NCBI GenBank assembly: GCA_017163975.1
Contig: JAFFSR010000136.1
Location: forward strand, 9,917,501 to 9,981,500
Direction of reading: 5' to 3'
From: Anastatus disparis
Lineage: Eukaryota; Arthropoda; Insecta; Hymenoptera; Eupelmidae
DNA length: 64,000 nt
Of this stretch, positions 1 through 11,700 are shown in pieces (position 1 is the stretch's first letter; every line of letters begins with the position of its first letter). The notes beneath the pieces were generated by a model that saw nothing but the letters and a program-made list of their open reading frames with translations, did no database searches and was not told where the DNA came from. A program made the position numbers and the translations under genes.

Positions 1-447
1 CAGATATCAAAATCTTTTTCTGTTTCTTTTTCAAAATCTCTTAAATTTGAAACAAAAACAACAAAATGTATACATTATAATGTATATGTATACATTGTAT
101 TATATTTTTAGTTAAAATTTTGATGAAAATAGTTAAAAAGTGTTGATGAAAAATGTGTGATTGAAACAGAGTGTATCGAAGAATAACTCTATCAGATTAA
201 ATAATAATTTTTTTTATTAATGAACTATCATTACGAGTGTTACCGTGTAGTGTATTATCGTTAGTGTATATAAACAAACATAATCTTTAAAAATTTATGA
301 AAATTAGAATAATTCATAATCTTTTTTTATTAATGAATTATCATTACGAGTGTTACCGTGTAGTGTATCTCGTAGAACAATATAGCATAACGTTTACGTT
401 ATACGTAATTTTAGTTGACAACTTTCGGCTTGGCTATGGTAAAATTG
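1..447. other. AT-rich flank with a 47-bp direct repeat
   Basis: No gene seen. It holds two copies of a 47-bp sequence (209-255 and 322-368), described separately. Confidence 0.6.
209..368. repeat. Direct repeat, two 47-bp copies
   Basis: 209-255 and 322-368 are identical apart from one base (TGAACTATC versus TGAATTATC), 113 bp apart. Each runs from a T tract through ATTAATGAA and CATTACGAGTGTTACCG to GTAGTGTAT. Such high identity in AT-rich DNA means a recent duplication. Confidence 0.85.
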
Positions 448-572
448 TATACGCGCCACGGGAGTGAAGGGGACATCTTAACCCGCGCGTTTATCGCCCT
501 CGCCTTCGGCTCGGGCGATAACATACGCGCGGGTTAGAATGTCCCCCTTCCCTCCCTTGGTGCGTAATATAC
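448..572. repeat. Long GC-rich inverted repeat (foldback)
   Basis: Arms 448-499 and 513-572 are reverse complements over about 50 bp with a few mismatches and small indels. They enclose a 13-nt loop around CGCCTTCGGC. Matching blocks are GTATA, GGGAG, GAAGGG, GACAT, TAACCCGCGCGT and TTATCGCCC. The element is far more GC-rich than its surroundings. It could be a small foldback/MITE element or a structured RNA; no coding potential. Confidence 0.8.
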
Positions 573-1366
573 TATTTTTTTCTTCTTCATTTCTCTTTCC
601 TTTGTTGAGGTCGAAATCTTATCTAGTCAAATATAAAGAAAAACGAAAGTGTTACTGCGAAGTTTTTTTACTATTTGTACTGAGTAATCATCACGTTGTA
701 TTCTTAAAATTTTAGTTTTATTATCACTGATTTAAAGTAAATTTTAAGACATTTACTTTTTATTATTTATGTAACACAATTTGTGCGTATATTACATATA
801 TTGCATATATTTAATGAAACCAAACTGTTTTTATCTCAAATTTTACCACAAACAAAGAACATATATTTTTATCATATCTTACAGTTTTTAAGCTTTAACC
901 ACATACACATATACATTTACAATGTTACTAAATAATCCACTATTTGATAATGACATCCGGTTTTTTATCATTTATTGTAAATTTTTAATGCAATATTTAT
1001 TGTTTAAAATTTGTATGCATTTTTCATATCATCAAAGGTAAAATAGAAATGTATATTTGTATTTGCTATAGAAAAATGTTTGTACTAAAATCGAAATATT
1101 CCTTAAAATGTTTCATCGATAAAACTATACACGAAAAGTCTAAAATATTTTTCCTTTAGCTTATATATACTAAACACGCTATAGTTCCATCAACAAAAAT
1201 AAATCCATCGTGTACTTTTACTATCCTCAAGAAGCTTCAAACAACACATATATTCGCCAAGAGAGAGAATAACACTTGAAGCCGCATGCTTTTCTTATAT
1301 ACGTACATATATAGTCCAAAGAAAAACGAAACGTCGTAGATTTTTGTTCAAGCGAGAGAGCTAAAA

Positions 1367-1458
1367 GTTCTCCTGTACATATACGCGCCATAAGAATAGC
1401 ACCTTAAAAGAAAAAGAAAAATAAGAAACGTCCGAAACAAGAAAATGTACAGGAGAAC
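1367..1458. repeat. Perfect 14-bp inverted repeat
   Basis: GTTCTCCTGTACAT at 1367-1380 and its exact complement ATGTACAGGAGAAC at 1445-1458, separated by 64 nt of A-rich sequence. Could form a hairpin; function unknown. Confidence 0.6.
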
Positions 1459-1605
1459 CTTAAAACTTCTTTTTCTTTCTTTCTCTCTTTCTCTCTCTTT
1501 TCTTCTCGATCATCGCTCTGGCTCCTTTTTCTCTCTCTCCTTTTTTTCACTACTCTTACCACCAAAAAAGAAGGAATGAACGAGTGAACTAAAAAGAGAG
1601 AAATG

Positions 1606-1941
1606 TATAGTATTCCCCTATACACAATATAGTAGTATGCACCTTTTAAAACATCAGAGTAGCAGTATGTATATACCTCTGTACGTATAGGGGCCTTTAT
1701 AGTTGTATTATATATACACAGGTATATATATACATGGCTTGGTTGTCGATGACGTCGCACACGGCCCCGGTGTTATAGTATTCCCCTATACACAATATAG
1801 TAGTATGCACCTTTTAAAACATCAGAGTAGCAGTATGTATATACCTCTGTACGTATAGGGGCCTTTATAGTTGTATTATATATACACAGGTATATATATA
1901 CATGGCTTGGTTGTCGATGACGTCGCACACGGCCCCGGTGT
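1606..1941. repeat. Perfect 168-bp tandem duplication
   Basis: 1606-1773 and 1774-1941 are two identical abutting copies. Each starts TATAGTATTCCCC and ends CACACGGCCCCGGTGT. Within each copy CCCCTATAC and GTATAGGGG form a 9-bp inverted repeat (first copy 1615-1623 and 1685-1693). No difference between copies was found by eye, so the duplication is very recent or an assembly artefact. Confidence 0.9.
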
Positions 1942-1960
1942 GTAACGCTTGCCTGAGTTG

Positions 1961-2061
1961 CTTGCTTGCCTGCTTGCTTTGCTTGCTTGCTTGCTTACTT
2001 GCCTTACCATCTCTCCTCTGGCCTTCTCTTTTTTTTCTCTTTCTCTCTCTCTCTCTCTCTC
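1961..2061. repeat. Simple repeats: (CTTG)n then (CT)n
   Basis: CTTG-type tetranucleotide repeat with slips at about 1961-2003, and a (CT)n tract at 2042-2061, just downstream of the 168-bp duplication. Confidence 0.85.
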
Positions 2062-2075
2062 GTTCTCTCACTCCC

Positions 2076-2620
2076 GCGCCTTTCTTCGGCTCGGCAATAG
2101 AGTCGAAGCCCGTAAGCCGCGTGTCAGTTTGCGTCCCGTCGCGGACAACAACAGCTTGAAAGGACCAACAACCGCTTGTTGGTGCCCAACTATATATACA
2201 TATAGAAAAATTGTGTCTTCAATTTAAAAGTGTTATATGTTTTTAAAAATTTCAACGTGCAAATAATTAATATATCATTATTATTTTGTGTATGAAAATG
2301 TGAAATTCATTTTTATTTTAACTGATATATTATCGCGCGTGAAGTTATTTATAAAATTGTAATATTATTTTGCTTTTATTGTTGATTCGTGGTGTGCAAA
2401 AGTGTCTATATTTCAGTGCCAGTATTGTGCGCGCTATACACGATTTCTCTCAATAACCGGCACACAAATATATATATATCTAACAAATTGTATTGGAAGA
2501 CGACTGGGGAACGTATAACTGCTACTGCGTGGAGTCTGATGGCAGTGTGTTGAGTAACGACGCAGTTTATTTGTAACCAGTGCGTATGTGTCGTATGTAT
2601 AATATGCGTACCTGCTTTAG
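2076..2620 (+). promoter_or_regulatory. CpG-rich patch, possible promoter or untranslated first exon
   Basis: 2076-2150 is one of the most CG-dense unique stretches in the window and contains the initiator-like TCAGTT at 2125-2130. The following 450 bp have higher complexity than typical intergenic DNA here. It could be a 5' non-coding exon of GckIII or of an unseen neighbour. No coding frame or convincing splice donor can be assigned. Confidence 0.2.
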
Positions 2621-2718
2621 ATGACGAGCGAACGAGATGTCGATGAGTTTTAATGAAAAGAAAAATTATAGATTTTTTTTTAAATAAGATAAATATTAAT
2701 ATTTAATCTGAATATCGC

Positions 2719-2746
2719 ATGAATAACTTCATTTGAAGTTATTCAT
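2719..2746. repeat. Perfect 12-bp palindrome, 4-nt loop
   Basis: ATGAATAACTTC (2719-2730), loop ATTT, then the exact complement GAAGTTATTCAT (2735-2746). A tight hairpin or protein-binding palindrome. Confidence 0.6.
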
Positions 2747-5700
2747 ACGTTTAATGATCGTATAGAACGAAAAAAAAGCGAGCACTAAAATACCGATTTT
2801 CTACATATAGGTGTACATGTGTGCTTAATGCTTTTTCGTGTAAACACAGAGAAATTTTATGTAATTTTTGAAAATTCACTGTATTTAATGATCATTTGAT
2901 TAAACACGGTAAATTGATTTGCACGCAAACGTGCATATACGGTTTTAAACTTAATCTGCTCAATATTGAACGCAAAATTGTGTGCGCGCATGAAAATTGA
3001 ACAGGTTTTCAAGCGAACGGTAAAGTATATGCTATACGATGCAGTAGGTTTTTTTACGTAATTGAAAAAGGTGGAGATTCAATTCACCAAAAAAAAGAGG
3101 AAAAAAAGAAAAACGTACTATGCTGGATCTTATAAACGTGATAAAATAATAATTTGTTATAGCAAAATGACATTTCTAATGAAAAAAAATTAATAAATTT
3201 ATTTTTTTTTAATTTCTGGATTTTCAAACATCAGAGAAATAATTTTTCGATTGAATTTCTGTTTTACTTACGTATGATTTTGCAAAATAATTTTATATGC
3301 TAATTATTCGCCAACTTGGTGTAATAAATTATCGAAGCTGAATATGCGATTTAATTAGTTCGATTTAATGATTTATGAATTTACATATTACATTACATAT
3401 TTCCAAGTGAAAATAGTTAAATTTAAAAGCAATCTATTTAAATTTAATATTTTAACATGAAGCAAAATATAATTATCCGCGTAAAAGTTGTTCTTATATT
3501 CTCTTCAATGTAAAACAATGCGTTATAGAATTAATACTTATTTAATTATGTTTATTAATTTTCTTCATGTTGTGTACGTTAATTTTTTCTTCTTTTTTTT
3601 TCTTAGAAACTTTGCTTTTTTCCTTACGATTAACTTCGAGTGCCTCATACCGCTTAGATTGAGGAAAGTAAAATGCTTTCTAAGTGAAAATTTAAACAGT
3701 GACTTGCATGCTTTAGAAGTCGGCCTTCATTTATTCACCATGAAATAAAATTCAAAAGATTTTAATTTCTAGAGCATTGCTCAATTTCAAAGGTTTATGA
3801 TATATCGAATTTGTAAAATCTCACTTTAGCATAATATTTACCACTCTATTAGTTTCGAAAATTAAATATCCAATACCAAGCGTTATACAACAAAGTGATA
3901 AAGTTTAATAAAATCTAATATGAATGTCGGTGAAATTATTTGATTGAGAAATTTTCGTAAATCGTTGATTAAGCAATTTTAAAATATTTTCTAATTTTTA
4001 AACCATTTTTATAATTGGGATGTAACTATTAAAAAAGGCACGAAAAATATTTCAACAGATGTATATACATAATAATGATACGAAAAATACCGTAATACAG
4101 ATTGCGTTTTGTGTAATAACTTTTAACTTTATAACTTAATTCTGGCATATTTTGAAATTAGAGTTTATTCTCACTTCAAAAAAGTCACAAACATCATAGC
4201 GTTGAGCGCGCAACAGAATGAAAAAGATAACACATTTTCTTCATAAATTTGTTCTTCAACAATTTATGACTACATTTATTGCGTTGATGCTCAAGTCATT
4301 TGTAGTTTTGAAATCAGAAAATTTTTTCTCTTTTTATGGAAATCTCGTGTTAAATAAAAATGTCGCAATAGAAATTTTTGTAGCTAATTACATTAGAAAT
4401 TGGTTTCAATGAAATATATGTAGTTATTAAGTAATTAGAAACCGAAAAAGCGTTAAAAACCATTTTATAAACTCTTTATTCTCTTAAATTTACTGTTTAA
4501 TTATAAAACGTGAATACGATAAAATAAAATAGAAGATATACTGTTAAAAGTACGCACGAATGTACTCCAGCATAAAACTAATACTTAAATATCAAACTAA
4601 AAATCTAAAAAAAAGTCTGTTTAACAAATCTCACAAAGCAACTTCAGTACAACAGGCCCAATTACCTAAAACCTCATAAAAAGAAAAACTAAAAAAAAAA
4701 AGGCTAGCCGCAAAGTCAGTAGTAGTTCGAATCTTTATATACAGCGAGCAGCGGGCAGCAGGAGCAGCGTTGATATATATATATACGGTAAAGAAAAAGA
4801 AAAAAAAAGTAAGGTAGTATGTTTTCGGGCACGCTAGGCTAATTCTCACGGCTGCAGGCGCACCAGATTATGTAGAGCATAAAAGCGGGTATAGCCAGAG
4901 AGCAACAACATATAACCACACACAACATACACACAAAACTGGTGGCTAGCTTCGTATAACCAGTCCTTCTTTCCATCTATATTTTATATGTGTAGAAGAA
5001 TACAACATTTATATACATGTACACGCAAGAAATGTTAAAAAAAAATAAGGAGAAGATAGTAAGGAGAGGCAGTCTAATCGCAAGTAGATCTGGACCGAAT
5101 AATGATTTTTTTGCTTATAATGCATCTCCAACACAAGCGCATCATTTTATACACATGAATTTTTCTTTAAGTGTATGTACGTATGTTTCTTCTTTTTTTT
5201 TCCTTTCCTTTTATCGTTTCCTGTAACTCGTAGCTTTATACCATTTCCGAGTTGAGGAATCTATGTTTCTTCTTTTTTTTCTTCTTATGTTGTTCAATTT
5301 TTTTTTCTTGCCGCATTGTTGGCTCTGTCGATTTAAACTATACACCGCACTTTCATTTTAATGATGAAAATTCTAGCGCGAACTGTTTAATAAGCAGAGA
5401 TAAGTAAATGTTGTTAAAGATGAATATCTTCGCGTTAAAAAAGTGGCTAACGGAATTCGCATTTTTACGCTGATATAATGTTATTCTTAATTTTTCAATG
5501 TTTTTACAGTTGTTTGAGCACAAACCGTTGAAGCTGCTGAAATTATCCGTAATGCAAGGTGACGATTTTTCTTTTTTTTTTTTTCTTCTTCAATATTTGC
5601 TTTAAAACTTCATAAACTTACGTGAATAGTTACTAATTTGCATGTGAATCACAACTTGTGCAAATATTTAGACGCGATATTAAGAGGTCAAATATTTCGT

Positions 5701-8700
5701 ATGGCTCCGTAATGTTTTTACATGGTAAGCGAGCAAAAGTTCAGTGTAAAAAGCTGAATATCATAATTTTAATTAACGATGATTCATTCGAATAAAGAAA
5801 AAAAATAATGAGATAATCAAATATCCAAGAGCTGTTTAAATAACGATTTATTAATAAATTATCAATGTAATTTTTTCCATTATAACGTTACGCCTAATTC
5901 TACGTGTTATCTGTTTTTAAATTTATAAAATAAATATTTAAATTTAAAAGATAATGCATATCTTTTTTTTAGGGCATTAGGTCTTGTTTGAAAAAAATCG
6001 ACTTATCGGCATGTGTTTTCATAGCCGACTTAACTTTCGTATATATAAAAAGAATAAATTATTGGACTGAAAAAATATTTTCTTCGCTTTCACGTGTATG
6101 TGTGCGGACCAAAATTTACTTCTATATATGTATATATTTTGTAGACAAAATAACAAAATTTACTCGCCTCATATAGTGAAAGTTTAAAATAAGTGTAGAA
6201 CATTTAATTTGAATGCTACTTCGTTATTACGCTATTGTATAATTAAAAAAGCAAATTATGTAGTCCTTAACTCGATTCATTTTAAATATTTTTTCTGTTA
6301 TTTCATTTGCTTGCAACTCAATGCTTAAAAAGAGAAATTAAAAAAACAAATCAACAATAAAAGTTCCATAACCCGTAGCATCGTACAGCGAATGTACGAA
6401 AGGTATACAATCTAAGGTTATTTTGTATATATACGGGGCGTCGTTACATTATAAAGTGCAAGAAACAGCAAAACGTCACTTTCACTATAAACCCATTCCT
6501 ATGTATACATCTATACACAAGCAGAGCACACCGAGCAAAAGAGAAAGAAGTAAAATGTTGACCGAGCTCTGCTCGTTATATAAATTAGACACTTATTCGC
6601 GAATCGTGCGCATCGAGCTCTCACTGTATATATATCCATATATACTAAAGTAAAAATTTACTAGCTGCTCGATTATTACAAGGTACCAAAGCGTTATGAT
6701 GAAAAAAAAAGAAAGAAAAATTTTTTTCATTAATAGAAAAGCCGAGTAACCACGTATATATAGATAACACTCGTTAATTTATGAAATTCTAGTTCAATTT
6801 TTTTTTCTTCGCTACTTGAACGAAAGTCGATATTTTAATTTCAACTCGTTACTCCATAAACAAATTTCTCGTTTTCATAAGGTTAATTAGTTTAACTTGT
6901 AAAATTCATAGTGGAAAGTATTAACTACTCGCTTTATTTATTTTTTTTATTTTCTTTATAGCTTGTACACCAAAATTGCCTAACGTAAACTATACTTTTA
7001 TTTTCTTTCATATTTTTTTTGTTCGCCGCAATTTTACTTGTTCTTAACAAGAAAAGTATAACGAGTTGCGGATGAAAAAGTATATAAACGAACGAAGAAT
7101 TTTGCGGCAAGTAAAAAATTGTGTGGTTTTGGGATTCGATGACAGTTGGCTAAACTCCAATTTACTTTGATAAGTGTAGGTACGCTCTATACTATACGTA
7201 TATATAATCTTTTTTTTTTATGAAAGACACACAGTTATAAATTTTGGATTTTTTTTATCGGGCAGCAACGGGTTTGAATTGTTATGTGTTAGTGTCACAC
7301 GGGTAAAGGACGGAAGACTTAGGAATGTTTTTCAGGTTCAAGGCTGATCCATAATTCCAATGGTATGGCAAATATTTTTCGCGCGTCAATTCTTATATTT
7401 TTTTTTATCATTTTGTTTGATAATAAATATTTTTATCCTCGTGTAAAAAAAGTAGATTGGCTTCTTTTTTTTTATTGTTTGTGAAAGGTAAAGTTGGAAA
7501 GTTACGAAATGTATAAAAATAAAATAAAAAGTGTCGAAAGTTTTGTTGGATTACTTTTACTTAGTTACATGAAGTATTGGAAAAACGCATACCTTTTTAA
7601 GTATTTACTAACGTGTACAAATTTTTATTGAATTATTTATTTTTTCGTTTTATAAATAATTCAATTTTCGTTTCACCATGAAATTGATATATAAAAATGT
7701 TAAACTTTTGTGCACATAATAAAATAAAGAAAATAAAGTTTCAATTTCTTTTTTTATATTGAACTAAAAGAAAATTGGATTAATTTCAAAGAAATATTAA
7801 ATTTTTAAAATTTATCTTAGAATTTGAACTAGAAAGTACATTTTAATGTTATATTAATAATTTATTAAATGAAAATGAAAAAATTTTTTTTAAATTTTAT
7901 ATTTTTAATTTGATAAATGAAAATGAAATCAATGATCATCAATAATAATTGTAAACTCGCCGTAAAAACTATAATAAATCAATTACACTTACAATAAATT
8001 AATAAATTATCTCTCCCATTCGTTAACAAGAAAAAAATAATTTTACATAAAGAAATGTAACAGAACAATAAAATGAAATCAACTTTCAGATTATTAACCT
8101 TGATAATAAATACTTATATAATTACAGATAAATATTTACATTTCTAAATAAAAACATAACTTCGACTCGACAATAACAATTCCCACAATAAACATCATAC
8201 GTTCATATATATACAAAGAAATCCATCATCTAACTTGGATATAATTCAATCTGAAAGCGTAAACGAAAAAAAAATTAACTTGGAAAATAAATCTTTCCAC
8301 ATCATTCGATTCCAACATGGAACGCGTAGGTAAATCGTCGAAGCAATTTTTTCTTCTGATATATAGTTTTACGTTTGTTGCATTTTTTTTCTTCATTCTC
8401 TCACAATCATATAGAACGGAAGACTCGAATACCATAGAAGAATTTGCCTCCTGGCTTTTTCCACGTTCCTTCTTGGCTATATACGCGCGGAAAAGAAACT
8501 TCGCTAGCGGAAGAAGGAAAAAAAAACTATTTCGTAAAGGCTTTCATGCTTATTGTCATGAAAGATCGACAATAGACTAAATATGCGTACACAGCGTGTG
8601 ACAAAAATTACAATTGAAAGTAATAAAGAATCGAAAGGATTCGCGTGTACACATATACTTTGCGCGCATAAATATATATTTTCGACAAAGAAAAATGAAA

Positions 8701-11700
8701 ATGTATATTTATCTTTTTAATAAAAGTATAATGTCACTTAAATTTACTTAATGAGGTTTTCTTTACTTAATTACTCATATTATTTTCGGATTGTTCACAC
8801 AGAGCACAGTTTTTTTTCTTCTTTTATAGTTGCTGAAGTACTTAACTTAGTCTTGGCTACTTGGAGATATGCTTGAATTCGTTTGCTAATTCTATTACTT
8901 GCTATTCTTACTGCGACTTTTACCAACTTTGGTACTTTAACGAATTTCATATTTGTTGGATGAAAAATGTGTCTTTTTACTTTTGCAAATTGAAAATTTT
9001 TTTCAACTTTATCTCTTTATTCGTTTGAAACAATTTGACAAAGTTTTAAAAAGAAATAATTTTTTATTGATTCGGAATTCACTTTTTTATCTGTTATAAT
9101 CTTAACCGACGACCTTAACTTTTAACAACATCGATAAAATTGTATTTTCTTATTAAAAAGGGTGTTAAATATTCCAATCTTATTGTACGATCATTATATT
9201 TTATCATTTTCAAATCTCAAGGTTAAATTACAACGATGACGAGCGATTTTTCATCAATAAATATCTCGTCTAAATTTACATAAACAGCCCGCGGCCTAGA
9301 ATATAGAAAAAAATAATTAATAAATCAGTTATACTATAATTTAATATAAAAAGTTTCCACCGTCCTATTTTTCCATTTGGTTACTGTCCAACAAACTGCA
9401 TCATCTTTCAACTTAACGTGGAATATATACGCACGAATATAATTTCGCACGAACCATTTATTTAGCTGTTTTTCCAAGCGAGCAAAAAACAAAAGACGCG
9501 AAGAGAAAAAAAATCATCTGCTTTCTTTTCTTTGTCACTGTAAAAATGTCTTTTCTATATTAAATACGCTCAGCCTATACTTTTTTTTTCTTCATTGACC
9601 TATACCATATGGTCTTTTTTCTTTTCACTCGCGATGATGACAATATATCTCTAAAAAGATATTTTCATTGTCGGTATATCGTCTTAGGAACCAAAGGCTC
9701 TCTTGCGGGCATCGATCGATTAATCAACTTCTCTGACATTTACTTTTTATTGTTTTTTTTTTATATATATCCAGCTTTGAAGCATATAACTTTCGCCTTC
9801 GGGCTTCGCCATTAGCGGAAAATCGTGCGAGAGAATAGTATCCATTAAGTGATTCTCGTTGTTGAATATATAAAAGACTAGCTTTGGTCTTTTGATGAGC
9901 CGCCAAAGTGACGATTGTTTATGGTAATGTCGGCTAATGTTTATATCCACAGTTAAACATTTTTTCTTTATTTTTAAATTCATCTTATTTTACTTTGTAA
10001 TGAAACTTTATCCGATGGTTTAGGAAAAAATCATTAATAATAGCCTATTCATAAAAAAATTATAAATTTTTAAAGAACAATTTTAATTTAATTATCACAG
10101 CATTAAAAAGTTAAATTATAAAAAAAATCTTTCGATAATTTTTCTTAATTACCATGCTTATAGAATTGAAAAGAATAGAATACTTCTATAAACTCAATTA
10201 AAAACTTTATCGCAATAAAAAAGTTAATATTTATTGCAATAAACGCAATAAAACATTGACAGTAATTTTCATACTTCAATAAATGAATATCAATCATTTT
10301 ATTAGTTACACAATATTATCATTGATGTAACAACGAATTATAAGTATTTATAATAATTAACAACATTAAACAGTATAAGCATTCATTCAATGTAAATTTA
10401 TTGATTCTCCAACAAATCAGTTACGTGCCCGTCGTTGGCTTGTAAATCAATAAACGCGAAAACGTCACAAAACTTGCCACACAAGATTCTTACTTTTTTT
10501 TTCTTTCCAAGTAAATCGTTAGTTTGTAACAAGTATTTCAAATTTCTTAGTCATACAACTTATAATAACTCGGTGTACAATAATTTTACAACAGAAATTA
10601 ATTTTTATTGTTACCTATTCATCAATAAATTCTTTAGAAACAATTAATCCTATGACGTGATCAGACACTGGAACAATAAGAAAAAAATTTCAAATAATCT
10701 TTTTTTTCTCCCCTTGTTAAATTGTTAATTAGACATACTTGAAGAATATTCTACTGTAATGAAATGTCATGATACTCATCTAATAACATTTTATGATATT
10801 TTAATAACTATTTTTTCAAATAGAATTAAATTTAAAAAGAAAAAAAGAAATTAAAGTAACCGTTATTCTTTTGACTTTCCTTTCAATTAAAGCTGTCATA
10901 TTGATTAGCCTATAAAATTACAAAATGAACAAATTATCGTGAAGGGTCATTGTTAAAGAAAATAATTTTTTATAACCACGCACAGAAGAAAATGTCGACA
11001 CAAAGATATCATGAAAAGCCAATAATTCACAGTTTATTCAAGTATAATAATTGAGTATTGACGTTGATTAGGTCTTGAAGCCACGTCGAATAAATAAAGA
11101 ATAAAAGAAAAATAAAGTAACTTGGTATATAATGTGCTTTAACATAGCCTAATAAAGACTCGCGTGTCTCTCTGTCTTTCTCTCTCACTTGGTTATATCC
11201 GCCTACGCGCGTCGATTAACAATCGTCGATTGCTTCCAAGCTCTTTGTTCGACGACCTGGTATTGCACTAACTTTTTCTCTTGTATGTGCGCGCATGTGT
11301 GCATGTACATTTGCATTCAGAGAAAAAAAAATAATATAAAAGAAAAGAGATAATGCTCATGCACGCACAAAGCATTTTTCTTCGTGATGCATGGTATTTT
11401 TACAAAAATAGTATATATATACGAGCACGAGGTTTGTTTCAAAATGTATTTCTCCTGTTGTTAATGTTTTTTTTATTTAGTTTGTATGTTTTTTTATTTT
11501 CTTTTTAACATTTCGCGGATGTGTATGAATTACAAACAATGTAGCAGCGATTTGTCCTTTCGCAATCACTGATGTTAAATGTCAAGTCTCACAAATCGTT
11601 GCTGTTACATAGAATCGTAAATGTAAATCCAAGTCGTAAAAACGAAAGAGAGGAGAGAGAGAAAGAAATAATCAGGAGCTAAATGTTTAGAGTTTGTGTT

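Noticed and set aside
1404..1760. Minus-strand 118-codon open frame
   Set aside because: Composed of GA-repeat-encoded Arg/Glu/Lys and poly-Phe, and overlapping the tandem duplication; it is a by-product of simple repeats.
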